A stretch of DNA of 64,000 nucleotides from Flavobacteriales bacterium 33_180_T64 (GTDB lineage Bacteria; Bacteroidota; Bacteroidia; Flavobacteriales; Flavobacteriaceae). This document shows, piece after piece, positions 38,015 through 47,837 of this stretch. The stretch is from positions 124,001-188,000 of the forward strand of contig MAAQ01000022.1 of assembly GCA_002162685.1 (NCBI GenBank), written 5' to 3'. The translations under genes were made by a program, and so were the position numbers. The first letter of the stretch is position 1. Every line of letters begins with the position of its first letter. Under the pieces are notes generated by a model. The model saw only the letters and a list, made by a program, of their open reading frames with translations. It was not told the origin of the DNA and searched no databases.

Positions 38015-39718
38015 CTATTCAGTTACAACAGGTTTATTTATTGGTGAATTACTTTTAACAACTACAAAAGTTGATGTCGCATAAAATGAGTCCCCATTCA
38101 GACCATCATTAGTCCAACCATTTTCATATTCGTACTCAAAATCAAACATACTTCCTGCCATAGAGGTTCCAAATTGATCTATACGAACAGGAACCACCAT
38201 TCCTGGACACCATCCAGCTCTATCTGGTTGCCAATTTCCAGGGGCTTGATTACTTACCGGATTTGAAGCACATCCTAAAGGCCCCAAATCATGCTGAAAC
38301 ATGTTTGCGCCATTAATTTTGACATCATGAGTTCTATAACACCATTCTGCACAAGGTCTTCCATCTCCATCATTAGGCGTCGCGTGTCCCCAACCAGAAA
38401 TTATAGTTCTTAAATGTGTACTTTCTGTATTAGCAGGTACTGAAACGGTTTTATTTAAGTCAAAAGCATGATCAACACCGTAAGGTACACCTGAGCTTGA
38501 CCAATCATCATAAGCGATAACACGTGATATTCCATAATATAGATAGTCTGGAACCCCTTCAATATAGTCGAAATCTACAGTAACCTCATAACCTCTATCA
38601 TTCCAACACTCTGTTCTAATTCTTAATTCTGTTGAACCAGTTAACATTGATTTAAAATCAGTTACATCAAACTCAAAACCACGATCTAATTGACTATTAT
38701 CATTCCAGTAAGGTGTTATGTAACGACCTAATTCATATAATTCACCCGAATCATTATCTCTCACTTTCACATTAGCATACACATCCCATTCATCACAACC
38801 ACCAGAAGGACAAGTCAATTTAACATACATCTTTATAGTTTCTATATTAGTTAAATCATCATGCAAATTAAATACTTGAGTAGATGATTGGTTAAAACTC
38901 CCTCCAAAAGCTAATCGCTCCTGATTAAATGTAACATAATTATGAACAATTGCTAAGCCTACACCAGACAAAGCTATTTCGATAGTTTGAGCACCAGTGC
39001 TAGCTAAACTTAAAGTTCCTGAGATATTTCCAATAACCGAAGGTGTAAACCTTAAAAATACAGTGACTTGCTCATTAACAGAAACCAAAGGAATTTGAAC
39101 TGTATTAGCAAATGCTATTCCATCTAATGATATTTCAAAACCTTCTGTAGCACTTAAATCTATTTCGCTCGTTAAATTACTTCCATTTACAAAAAGGGAA
39201 GATACAGAAGATTGGCCTGAAACCTCCGTGTCCTCAAAATCAAATGCTGTCGTATTAACGTCTATTATTGGCGCTATACTTAAGCCAATTCCACTCAAAC
39301 TCAATGTTTTTGTTACCGCAGAATCGCTTTGCAACGACACTTCTCCAGAAATAACGCCTATAGCACTAGCTGAGGGTGAAAAACGTACATAAAATGTTTG
39401 ATTAGCTGCATTAGCAATATCCATACTAATAGTCAATTGATTTGAAAAATTTGCATCATCTAAAGATACTTGAAAATTATCTGAAACTGAAATGGATAAA
39501 CTTGACACCAAATCATCTCCTTTCACTTCTATACTTTGCGAAGCTGAGTTACTAAAAACATTAACTTCCCCAAAAGCACTTATTGTACCTGTAATTAAAA
39601 TGTTGGACGATGTTGAGTCTTCCCCAGAATCATCATCACTACTACAATTGACAATAAACAATAAACTTAAAAGGACAACAAGAACACCAATCCCTTTTTT
39701 AAAAAATGTGATTTTCAT
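38015..39718 (-). CDS. PNGase F-like lipoprotein (peptide-N-glycosidase)
   Basis: 567 residues from the ATG at 39718. An earlier in-frame start would add 21 residues ahead of the signal, which spoils the lipoprotein signal. Lipobox IVNC precedes SSDDDSG. Residues ~40-230 hold two Ig-like/choice-of-anchor repeats. The C-terminal ~310 residues match PNGase F (Elizabethkingia): CDEWDVYANV, LRIRTECW, PCAEWCYRTH, ISGWGHATP, DRAGWCPGMVVP. The equivalents of catalytic Asp60, Glu118 and Glu206 are D312, E370 and E458, with identical spacing (58 and 88 residues). It removes N-linked glycans from glycoproteins. It is likely surface-exposed. A lipid-anchored form with Ig-like modules is unusual. Confidence 0.9.
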   Translation of the reverse strand: MKITFFKKGIGVLVVLLSLLFIVNCSSDDDSGEDSTSSNILITGTISAFGEVNVFSNSASQSIEVKGDDLVSSLSISVSDNFQVSLDDANFSNQLTISMDIANAANQTFYVRFSPSASAIGVISGEVSLQSDSAVTKTLSLSGIGLSIAPIIDVNTTAFDFEDTEVSGQSSVSSLFVNGSNLTSEIDLSATEGFEISLDGIAFANTVQIPLVSVNEQVTVFLRFTPSVIGNISGTLSLASTGAQTIEIALSGVGLAIVHNYVTFNQERLAFGGSFNQSSTQVFNLHDDLTNIETIKMYVKLTCPSGGCDEWDVYANVKVRDNDSGELYELGRYITPYWNDNSQLDRGFEFDVTDFKSMLTGSTELRIRTECWNDRGYEVTVDFDYIEGVPDYLYYGISRVIAYDDWSSSGVPYGVDHAFDLNKTVSVPANTESTHLRTIISGWGHATPNDGDGRPCAEWCYRTHDVKINGANMFQHDLGPLGCASNPVSNQAPGNWQPDRAGWCPGMVVPVRIDQFGTSMAGSMFDFEYEYENGWTNDGLNGDSFYATSTFVVVKSNSPINKPVVTE

Positions 39719-39820
39719 AACTTTTGTATAATTTTCTACAATGTATAAATTATAATAATCGTAAAAAAACAAAACGGACAATTATAGCCCCATTTGCATG
39801 CGGTATTATTATAAAACAAA

Positions 39821-39845
39821 AAAAGCCGAGTATTACTCGGCTTTT
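39821..39845 (-). terminator. Terminator of the endonuclease I gene
   Basis: AAAAGCCGAG and CTCGGCTTTT form a 10-bp stem with a short loop. A U run follows when read on the minus strand (39820 downwards), so it terminates the gene that ends at 39863. Confidence 0.8.
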
Positions 39846-39862
39846 CCTCTTATTTTAAAAAA

Positions 39863-42800
39863 TTACTTCTTTATAAATCGCTTAGAAATAATATCCTCCC
39901 CATCTGTAAATTTAATAATATACACTCCAGGTTTCAATGCACTAACATCTAGTTTCCTTCTACCTAAATCTGCCTTTGCAATTTCCCTTCCTAACAAATT
40001 AAAAATACTGTAAGACTGATAATCCTTATCTATTTCAACAGTTAATGTAGAACTAACCGGATTAGGATATAACTTTACAACCAATGATTGATCCAACTCA
40101 AAACCAGTATCTAATGCTGATACAAATTCAATAGTTTCAGTTAATGAATTCCCATTATATCGCGCCGAACTTCCATTTGCATTTCCTGTAATAACAACTT
40201 CATCAACATAAATTTGATCTGCATTAGCTGAAGCGTCACATTGTATTCTGAATTTTGAATTATTTGCAAAATTAAAAGCTAAAGCATCTACTGATATAGA
40301 AACTGTATAGAAACCATTATTTTCAAAATCAGTTCCTCTAGCATAATTACCTATATCTAACCACGAACTTCCGTCAAAAAACTTAACAAAGAAATCTTCT
40401 CCGTTTTCCATACTGTATGAATAAAAATAAAACTCAATATCAACCGAATCATAAGATGTTAAATCAAAATCTTCTGAAGTCATTGATGAAGATGTTCCTG
40501 AATTATCCCTCAGTCTAATCGAATAAGACCCTTCGTGAGATCTAGACCCAGAATATCTGGCACAATCTCCTCCGCCATCTGTCCAATTATCTAAACCTGA
40601 TTCAAAATAGCCTTCATGAAGTATTACTGAAGAAGCGCCTTGGCTTCCACCATCAATAGCATGGGTTCCTAAATCACCAAACGTATCCGAAGCATACTCA
40701 TCCCATTCTACGACATTATATGTTACTGATGGACTACTAACAGATGACTTTCTTCTTAAAGTTGTATTTGCTGCAAAATTAGAAGACCCATTATTAAACA
40801 CTCCAACAACATCTATCAATACGCCATTTTTAAACAATCCTACTGGATCATTACCATTAAAAGTCATTGCGTTTGCTGCTGTTGCAATATCTGCCGTATT
40901 TAAAACCGTTGCAGATGCCGAACTATGAGAAATAACAAAAACAGCACCATTATTTATAGTACCTGACAAAACCAACGCTGTATCCCACGAAGATCCTCCA
41001 TTTGTGTTTCTTCTTAAATCGTATTGCGACAAATCAATAGAAGTTCCTGTAAAGTTAGCGATTTCAATAGCCTTATTATATGATGACCCTTCAACATATT
41101 CTGAGATAAACAACTCAGAAGATGTTCCTCCAGAACCAGAACTCAATGTTATTCCTACTGCCGTATCACTAACTAAAGACAAATTCCCAGCTGCATCATT
41201 AGCAAATACTGTAAATGTATATGATGTATCAGATAGTAATCCTGACGCTGTATACGAAACACTACTTGGTGAACCAATTAATACACCGTCTTGATATACT
41301 TCATAACCTATCACACCTACATTATCTACAGAAGCTATCCATGACAAATCTAAACTACTAATTGTTTCATTTGAAACGACTAAACTTGATGGCACAGTTG
41401 GAGCTGTTAAATCTATAGTTGTTCCATTAACAATAATGCTATTATCTGAAACATTTCCTGCCGCATCATTAGCATTAATTCGAATAGAATATGTTGCATT
41501 AACAACAAGACCATTTACTTGTATAGATGTATTAGAAGTTGATGAATTTAATACATCATCCACATATACATCATAGCCTACTACACCAATATTATCTGTA
41601 GACGCATCCCAAGATACATCTATAGTGGTTTCTGTTTCATTAGATATAACCACATTAACAACAGTCGAAGGAGGAGTTACATCCAAACCAGAACCTCCGC
41701 CATCAATAACATGAATACCTAAATCCTCAAATGCATCTGAAGCATACACATCCCATTCTGCAACATTATATATTGCCGACGGATCACTAACAGACGACTT
41801 TCTTCTTAATGTTGTATTTGCAGCAAAACTTGAAGACCCATTATTAAATACTCCAACAACATCTACCAATACACCGTTTTTAAATAATCCTACAGGATCA
41901 TTTCCATTAAAAGTCATTGCGCTTGCTGCTGTTGCAATATCTGCTGTATTTAAAACCACTGGAGCTGCCGAACTATGAGAAATCACAAAAACATCACCAT
42001 TAAGTATTGAGCCAGACAAAACCAACGGTGTATCCCACGAAGATCCTCCATTAGTATTTCTTCTTAAATCGTACTGCGACAAATCAACAGATATCCCTGT
42101 AAAATTAGCAATTTCAATAGCTTTATTATAAGATGAACCTTCAACATATTCAGAGATAAACAATTCTGAAGATGTTCCTCCAGATCCAGAACTCAATGTT
42201 GTTCCGACTGCTGTATTACTAACTAAAGATAAATTTCCTGCTGCATCTTTTGCAAATACAGTATATACATATGTTGTATCAGATATTAACCCTAATACCG
42301 TATATGAAGTATTACTTGACGAACCTGTAAATACACCATCTTGATATACATCATAACCCACTACACCTACATTATCAGAAGAAGCCGCCCAAGACAAACC
42401 AATACTATTACTTGTTTCATTTGAAACAGCTAAACTCGATGGCGCTGTTGGAGACTCCGTATCTGTAGGCATCGAACCAAACTTATCCTCCGCTTGTGGT
42501 CCGCCCCAAATTTGAGTAGCAAACGCTGGGTTATCAATAAAAGGATTCCTATTCCCTTGTAAACCTTCTAGTATAGGATTCCTTTGCTCTTCAAAAGCAG
42601 AAACCGGATCTTCAGCATTCCAATCTAAAAATAAATCAATCATATCCGAATCTATAGCAACCGAATTACCTTCTCCTACATTAACTGGCAAACACTGACT
42701 TCCGTATCTCAAATACATATACATCATCATACGAGCAACATCACCTTTCCACTCATCCCCAGGATACCAAAATGCTCCTACAATAGAGGCATCTCCACTA

Positions 42801-43255
42801 CCATCAGTAAATTTTCTATTATTACGAGTTGAATTAAACTGCGTATCACATGGCCTTAAATGATGCGCATCTGAACCAGGACCAGACGTTCCCAAATTTG
42901 GGTTCCCTAAAGATTTTGGGTAAACATGCTCTCTATTCCAATCACCAACACTACCACCATTTTGATTTACGCCACGTGTTCTATCAGTTTTAGCCTCTCC
43001 ATCATTATCATTATAACCATAAACTAATAAAACCTTAGAACTATCATTTGGATCTAAATCGGTTTGCTTAAGTGCATCCCATACGCCTGGTGTATAAACT
43101 AAAAAATTAGTGTGCGTTGCGATAATCTTAACCGCTAGCTCATCTTTTAAAGATAAATCTGAAAGCGATAAATTAACATCGTTGTAATACGACGGAATTT
43201 GTGATAATCCCAATAAGGGAATAAAAAAAATCAGATAAAATAAAATTTTCCTCAT
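39863..43255 (-). CDS. Secreted endonuclease I with tandem FN3 and lamin-tail modules and T9SS sorting domain
   Basis: 1130 residues from ATG 43255; the longer reading frame adds 55 residues ahead of a perfect signal peptide (MRKILFYLIFFIPLLGLSQ). Residues ~25-290 are an endonuclease I domain with the catalytic NREHVYPKS (His110) and DAHHLRPC, TRNNRKF. Then FN3, lamin-tail (LTD), FN3, FN3, LTD, a jelly-roll-like carbohydrate or DNA-binding part (~880-1040) and a type A sorting domain (SIFNLLGREIAKADL, LKPGVYIIKF). Expected to be secreted and degrade DNA outside the cell. The FN3-LTD part is an internal tandem duplication with about 1050-nt period. Twin palindromes lie upstream. Confidence 0.9.
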   Translation of the reverse strand: MRKILFYLIFFIPLLGLSQIPSYYNDVNLSLSDLSLKDELAVKIIATHTNFLVYTPGVWDALKQTDLDPNDSSKVLLVYGYNDNDGEAKTDRTRGVNQNGGSVGDWNREHVYPKSLGNPNLGTSGPGSDAHHLRPCDTQFNSTRNNRKFTDGSGDASIVGAFWYPGDEWKGDVARMMMYMYLRYGSQCLPVNVGEGNSVAIDSDMIDLFLDWNAEDPVSAFEEQRNPILEGLQGNRNPFIDNPAFATQIWGGPQAEDKFGSMPTDTESPTAPSSLAVSNETSNSIGLSWAASSDNVGVVGYDVYQDGVFTGSSSNTSYTVLGLISDTTYVYTVFAKDAAGNLSLVSNTAVGTTLSSGSGGTSSELFISEYVEGSSYNKAIEIANFTGISVDLSQYDLRRNTNGGSSWDTPLVLSGSILNGDVFVISHSSAAPVVLNTADIATAASAMTFNGNDPVGLFKNGVLVDVVGVFNNGSSSFAANTTLRRKSSVSDPSAIYNVAEWDVYASDAFEDLGIHVIDGGGSGLDVTPPSTVVNVVISNETETTIDVSWDASTDNIGVVGYDVYVDDVLNSSTSNTSIQVNGLVVNATYSIRINANDAAGNVSDNSIIVNGTTIDLTAPTVPSSLVVSNETISSLDLSWIASVDNVGVIGYEVYQDGVLIGSPSSVSYTASGLLSDTSYTFTVFANDAAGNLSLVSDTAVGITLSSGSGGTSSELFISEYVEGSSYNKAIEIANFTGTSIDLSQYDLRRNTNGGSSWDTALVLSGTINNGAVFVISHSSASATVLNTADIATAANAMTFNGNDPVGLFKNGVLIDVVGVFNNGSSNFAANTTLRRKSSVSSPSVTYNVVEWDEYASDTFGDLGTHAIDGGSQGASSVILHEGYFESGLDNWTDGGGDCARYSGSRSHEGSYSIRLRDNSGTSSSMTSEDFDLTSYDSVDIEFYFYSYSMENGEDFFVKFFDGSSWLDIGNYARGTDFENNGFYTVSISVDALAFNFANNSKFRIQCDASANADQIYVDEVVITGNANGSSARYNGNSLTETIEFVSALDTGFELDQSLVVKLYPNPVSSTLTVEIDKDYQSYSIFNLLGREIAKADLGRRKLDVSALKPGVYIIKFTDGEDIISKRFIKK
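40650..42450 (-). repeat. Internal tandem duplication (period ~1050 nt)
   Basis: The stretch from ~40650 to ~41150 and the stretch from ~41700 to ~42200 are nearly identical in DNA and protein. For example, 40651 aligns with 41701 and 41101 with 42151. Each copy encodes one lamin-tail domain plus a FN3 hinge (ELFISEYVEGSSYNKAIEI and FNGNDPVGLFKNGV in both). The similarity at synonymous sites indicates recent duplication or ongoing gene conversion. Confidence 0.85.
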
Positions 43256-43582
43256 AATTATTGTTTTTAAAAAGTTAATATTCAAACATTTTAAATTTAC
43301 AGAATACAAAACCTTTTTTGTTGCGGAAAAACCGCAAACTTGATGCGGAAAAACCGTAAGCAAAAAATTCACCCCCTCACCAAATAAATCATAAATAACT
43401 GACTTATAGAATATTAGCAATTACATTTATCAAATCAATACAAAAACAAAAAAAAGACACCCATCATCTATTACTATTTTTGACATCTAAATAAAAAACG
43501 AAAAAGCTTTAAAAAAAATTATCGCGAATCACAACCAACTTATCAAACAAAAAATCAAATAATAAATCTATATTAGCTTTCT
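43256..43582. promoter_or_regulatory. Divergent intergenic region with twin palindromes and a -7 element
   Basis: The 327-nt gap between the endonuclease gene and recG holds two copies of GCGGAAAAACCGY (43323-43335 and 43345-43357), each with self-complementary GCGG/CCGC arms, spaced by exactly 22 nt, about two helical turns. They lie 68-102 nt upstream of the nuclease start. A TATTTTTG -7 element (43475-43482) points towards recG. No gene is apparent. Confidence 0.6.
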
Positions 43583-45685
43583 ATGAGCGTCAATCTTCAA
43601 ACCCCTATTGATTACCTTAAAGGTGTTGGTCCAAACCGAGCAGACTTATTACGCTCTGAGCTAGGCATTCAAACCTATCAGGACCTGATTAACCTCTTTC
43701 CAAACCGTTACTTAGACCGAACGAAATACTACAAAATAAGCGGACTTCAACGCAACAGTTCGGAAGTTCAAATCTCAGGTAAGATTATTGGTTTTAAAGA
43801 AATCACTCAAAAAAGAGGCAAACGTTTAGTTGGAACATTTCAAGATGACACAGGAAAAATAGAATTGGTTTGGTTTCGCGGACAAAAGTGGATACGCGAC
43901 AGCATAAAGCTCAATACACCATATGTTATCTTCGGAAAAATTAATTGGTTCAATGGTGTTTTCAATATGCCACACCCAGAACTAGAATTATTAAGCGAAC
44001 ATAAACAAAATTTGCGATCATCCATGCAGGCTGTTTACCCTTCAACTGAAAAATTGTCTAACAAAGGCATCACTAATCGCGTGATGAGTAAAATCATGCA
44101 AAGTTTATTTTTAGAAACTAATGGACGTTTCTCTGAAACGCTTTCTGAAAATCAAATTTCTGAACTTAAATTACTCTCAAAAAGCGATGCACTCTTTAAC
44201 ATACATTTTCCGAAAAACCAAGAGCTATTATCTCGTTCAGAATTTAGACTAAAATTTGAAGAATTATTTTACATTCAATTGCAATTAATTCTCAAAAACC
44301 TTATTCATAAATCAAAAATAAAAGGCTTTCCATTTGAATCGGTCGGCAACTATTTTAACACCTTTTACAAAAACCATTTACCCTTTGAATTAACCAATGC
44401 TCAAAAACGTGTTTTAAAAGAAATCAGACAAGATTTAGGTAGCAATGCACAAATGAATCGATTACTGCAAGGGGATGTAGGATCTGGAAAAACCATTGTA
44501 GCCTTCATGTCAATGTTAATGGCACTTGACAATGGTTTCCAAGCTTGTTTAATGGCGCCTACTGAAATTTTGTCAGTACAACACTATTCAGGATTAATTG
44601 AGCTATCTAATGAATTGAATATCAACATTAAGCTACTAACAGGTTCAAGTATTACTTTAGAAAGACGAAAAATTCATGAATCGTTAGAAAATGGCGAATT
44701 ACACATCTTAATTGGCACGCATGCATTACTTGAAGACAAGGTTAAATTTAAGAATTTAGGGCTTGCAATAATAGACGAACAACACCGATTTGGAGTTGCG
44801 CAACGATCAAAATTATGGAAAAAAAACACTGTTCCTCCGCACATTCTAGTAATGACTGCAACGCCAATTCCGAGAACTTTAGCAATGTCTGTTTATGGTG
44901 ATTTAGACATCTCAATTATCGACGAATTACCACCAGGAAGGCAAGCTATAAAAACAGTTCATAGATATGATAAAAACCGGCTCAGAGTCATGCGTTTTAT
45001 GCGTGATGAAATTGAAAAAGGCAGGCAAATTTATATCGTATATCCGCTCATTCAAGAAAGCTCAGCTTTAGACTATAAAGACTTAATGGATGGCTACGAA
45101 AGTATTGTGAGAGAATTTCCGCAGCCAAATTATCAGATTTCAATTGTTCATGGTAAAATGAAACCTGCCGATAAAGATTATGAAATGCAGCGTTTTGTAA
45201 AAGGAGAAACTCAAATCATGGTTGCGACTACTGTTATTGAAGTTGGTGTTAACGTACCTAATGCTTCAGTAATGATTATTGAGAGCTCTGAACGCTTTGG
45301 ATTATCCCAATTACATCAATTAAGAGGACGCGTTGGTCGTGGAGCTGAACAAAGCTACTGCATCTTAATGACTGGACATAAATTGAGCCAAGACAGCAAG
45401 GTACGCCTAGAAACAATGACAAGAACCAGTGATGGTTTTGAAATCGCTGAAGTTGATTTAAGACTACGTGGACCAGGAGATATTATGGGAACCCAACAAA
45501 GCGGTGTTTTAAATCTTAAAATCGCTGATATTATTAAAGATAAAGACATTTTAGAAAGCGCTCGTTTTTATGCAAAACATGTATTAAGCAGCGACCCTTC
45601 TTTAAGTTTTCCTGAACATAAAGTTATATTAAACACTTATCGTCAGCTTGGTAAATACAAGAATATCTGGAATTATATTTCTTAA
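43583..45685 (+). CDS. recG: ATP-dependent DNA helicase RecG
   Basis: 700 residues, the full RecG length. The N-terminal wedge domain is followed by Walker A GDVGSGKT near 298, motif II DEQHRFG near 397, TATPIPRTLAMS, and VATTVIEVGVNVPNASVM, ERFGLSQLHQLRGRVGR. It drives fork regression and branch migration. ATG start; the -7 element TATTTTTG lies about 100 nt upstream. Single gene on this strand; a hairpin after it serves the convergent gene. Confidence 0.96.
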   Translation: MSVNLQTPIDYLKGVGPNRADLLRSELGIQTYQDLINLFPNRYLDRTKYYKISGLQRNSSEVQISGKIIGFKEITQKRGKRLVGTFQDDTGKIELVWFRGQKWIRDSIKLNTPYVIFGKINWFNGVFNMPHPELELLSEHKQNLRSSMQAVYPSTEKLSNKGITNRVMSKIMQSLFLETNGRFSETLSENQISELKLLSKSDALFNIHFPKNQELLSRSEFRLKFEELFYIQLQLILKNLIHKSKIKGFPFESVGNYFNTFYKNHLPFELTNAQKRVLKEIRQDLGSNAQMNRLLQGDVGSGKTIVAFMSMLMALDNGFQACLMAPTEILSVQHYSGLIELSNELNINIKLLTGSSITLERRKIHESLENGELHILIGTHALLEDKVKFKNLGLAIIDEQHRFGVAQRSKLWKKNTVPPHILVMTATPIPRTLAMSVYGDLDISIIDELPPGRQAIKTVHRYDKNRLRVMRFMRDEIEKGRQIYIVYPLIQESSALDYKDLMDGYESIVREFPQPNYQISIVHGKMKPADKDYEMQRFVKGETQIMVATTVIEVGVNVPNASVMIIESSERFGLSQLHQLRGRVGRGAEQSYCILMTGHKLSQDSKVRLETMTRTSDGFEIAEVDLRLRGPGDIMGTQQSGVLNLKIADIIKDKDILESARFYAKHVLSSDPSLSFPEHKVILNTYRQLGKYKNIWNYIS

Positions 45686-45694
45686 TCATAAAAA

Positions 45695-45718
45695 AAGCCC
45701 AATCTTTTGATTGAGCTT
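45695..45718 (-). terminator. Terminator of the DUF2911 gene, possibly bidirectional
   Basis: AAGCCCAATC and GATTGAGCTT pair with one mismatch around a 4-nt loop. The T run follows on the minus strand, so it serves the gene that ends at 45755. It may also stop recG transcripts. Confidence 0.65.
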
Positions 45719-45754
45719 AAAACCACTGAACGTTTTTAATTAATTGATGAATAT

Positions 45755-46846
45755 TTATAGTGCGCCTAATTCTTTTAAATGCTTTTCAGAGTTCGCTTTT
45801 ACATTTGCTGGAGGATTCATAGATAAGGCCCTTTTGAAATTTTTAATCGCATTCTTCTTATCACCTATTGTTTTATAAGCTTCTCCTAAACTATCATAAA
45901 CATTAGGATTCTTAGGGGCAAGGCTTACCGCTTTTTTAAAATAAACCATCGCTCTATCATTATCTTTTAAATTCAACATTTGGTATCCCATTCTATTAAG
46001 CTGACCTACATTAGCAATAGCCGCAGCTTCATCTAATGTCGCCCCAAACGCTTCTATTTCACCAAGTTTATTTAATAGTTGGGCCTTAATTGCTAGATTA
46101 TTAAACGTCTTCTGACTGAAAAACTGTCCTGAAATAGCACTATTTATCCAACCCAAAGCTTCATTAAGATCTCCACCATTATTTAATGCGAAATTTGCTG
46201 CCTGCTCCCAGTTTTGACGTTGAAAACCTGCTTGACCTTTAGCTTTTGCTCTAAAATCAGCAAGAACAATACCTGTAACTTCAAATGAAACATTAAACGG
46301 AAATGCTTTTTCTCCCCAAGCTAATGATGCTGTAGCAGAGTTAGCTTGAACATCATTAAACTCATAAGTCAACAACTCATGATGTGATACTATAGTTGTT
46401 GTGATATCTACACGCAAAGCGTCATTACTTTTATCATAAAAATAGCTTCCCCAAGCATCAATATCTTTAGACAAAATTAAAGTAGCCGTATTATCAGCCC
46501 TAACTTCTATATGTAACCCATAAGTTCCAGCCTTAATTGGTTTTCCTTGAAGTGAAGCATCGTGAGTAAATGCAATTGTAGTATTTTCATTAGCACCAGC
46601 TCGCCAAGGCGCCTCTGTTGCCGTTCCGAAACCTAAATTATTCATACCATAAGGCACTAGTTTTCCCCATATTTCGCGGCCTTTCACACTTGGTCTAGAG
46701 TAAGTGATAGAAACGTCTGAAACACCAATTCGCTGTGAAACAGTAGCCTGCTGACTTCCTCTTGGCGTGTTTAGTTGTGCAAATGTGCTGTAGCTAATTG
46801 ATAGTAATAAGCACAAGAAAAGTGTTGTAATTGTCTTTTTTTTCAT
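45755..46846 (-). CDS. Exported DUF2911 protein with TPR repeats
   Basis: 363 residues with signal peptide (ending YSTFAQ). Residues ~25-180 are DUF2911: SITYSRPSVKGREIWGKLVP, APWRAGANENTTIAF, KPIKAGTYGLHIE. Residues ~205-360 carry TPR-like pairs, including DRAMVYFKKAVSLAPKNPNV and DKKNAIKNFKRALSMNP. A periplasmic protein of unknown role, widespread in Bacteroidetes. Confidence 0.88.
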   Translation of the reverse strand: MKKKTITTLFLCLLLSISYSTFAQLNTPRGSQQATVSQRIGVSDVSITYSRPSVKGREIWGKLVPYGMNNLGFGTATEAPWRAGANENTTIAFTHDASLQGKPIKAGTYGLHIEVRADNTATLILSKDIDAWGSYFYDKSNDALRVDITTTIVSHHELLTYEFNDVQANSATASLAWGEKAFPFNVSFEVTGIVLADFRAKAKGQAGFQRQNWEQAANFALNNGGDLNEALGWINSAISGQFFSQKTFNNLAIKAQLLNKLGEIEAFGATLDEAAAIANVGQLNRMGYQMLNLKDNDRAMVYFKKAVSLAPKNPNVYDSLGEAYKTIGDKKNAIKNFKRALSMNPPANVKANSEKHLKELGAL

Positions 46847-46998
46847 GATTGATTGTATTAGTTAAAATTGCGATTTTAAGATAAAAACAAAACTCATGGA
46901 ATCATGTTACAGACTTGTTAAAGAAATAAATGTTAATGTTAATTAACATTTATAATGTAGAAATTATATGGCTATATTTACTAAAAAAACAATAAGCC

Positions 46999-47586
46999 AT
47001 GAGCATGCTTCACCTTAAACTAGAAACCGATCCACGTTGGGCAACTATTGCTGAAGATAACATTGAAGAAATTTTGACCGACCATGCCTGGTGTGAACAA
47101 AAAGCAGCAACAAATGCTATTACTATAATTACTCACAATTCACAATATGAAGATCTAGTTACAGATTTACTAGCGTTAGCCAAAGAAGAAATTGAACATT
47201 TTCAAATGGTTCATGAGATCATTAAGAAACGAGGTTACAAGCTTGGAAGAGAACGAAAAGACACTTATGTTAATGAACTCTATAAGTTCATGAACAAAGG
47301 AGGTAATCATTTACAAAGCATGGTTGATCGCCTACTATTCTCAGCAATGATTGAAGCTAGAAGTTGTGAACGCTTTAAATTACTATCACAACGCCTAAAA
47401 GACCCAGAATTATCTCAATTTTATTATGATTTAATGGTTAGCGAAGCTAGTCACTATACTATTTTTATTGGCTTTGCCAGAAAATACGGCAAAGACATTG
47501 ATGTCGACAAACGCTGGAAAGAGCTAGTCGCTTTTGAAGGCGAACTTATTAAAAGCTATGGGAAATCTGAAACCATACATGGGTAA
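46999..47586 (+). CDS. miaE: tRNA 2-methylthio-N6-isopentenyladenosine-37 hydroxylase (MiaE)
   Basis: 195 residues. The di-iron ferritin-like fold is shown by DHAWCEQKAATNAI, EEIEHFQMVHEI, EARSCERFKLL and SEASHYTIFIGFA, which carry the ExxH carboxylate-histidine ligands. MiaE hydroxylates the ms2i6A37 base of tRNAs. Single gene between a divergent DUF2911 gene and the thioredoxin gene. Confidence 0.9.
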   Translation: MSMLHLKLETDPRWATIAEDNIEEILTDHAWCEQKAATNAITIITHNSQYEDLVTDLLALAKEEIEHFQMVHEIIKKRGYKLGRERKDTYVNELYKFMNKGGNHLQSMVDRLLFSAMIEARSCERFKLLSQRLKDPELSQFYYDLMVSEASHYTIFIGFARKYGKDIDVDKRWKELVAFEGELIKSYGKSETIHG

Positions 47587-47837
47587 TATATAAAAAACCA
47601 AATAACACTAAAACAAAGAAAGCACTCCGCATTTTAAATAATTACAAATCTGTACCGCTTACACCTCTCAATATGCATCTATAATATTGAGGTATCTACA
47701 GAAATATATTCATTTGATTTTAATACTAATTGCTACATAACACATGTAACGTTTTAAAAAATCAAAAAAAAATACCTATAATTGGGTATTGAAACTCTGA
47801 AATATAAAACCAATATTTGAGCCCAAATCCTTAACTC
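47587..47837. other. Intergenic region with two small hairpins
   Basis: CTCAATAT/ATATTGAG (47667-47674 with 47684-47691) and AATACC/GGTATT (47771-47776 with 47785-47790) form AT-rich stems. Neither is followed by a T run. They may be part of the leader of the downstream thioredoxin gene. No gene recognised. Confidence 0.3.

Noticed and set aside
39719-39781. Longer N-terminus for the PNGase F lipoprotein
   Set aside because: The extra 21 residues precede a clear lipoprotein signal sequence, and would disrupt it.
43256-43420. Longer N-terminus for the secreted nuclease
   Set aside because: The extra 55 residues contain the twin palindrome area and precede a good signal peptide; they look like non-coding upstream DNA.
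45695-45718. Hairpin as terminator for recG
   Set aside because: The T run lies on the minus strand, so the primary role is for the DUF2911 gene; effect on recG is only possible.
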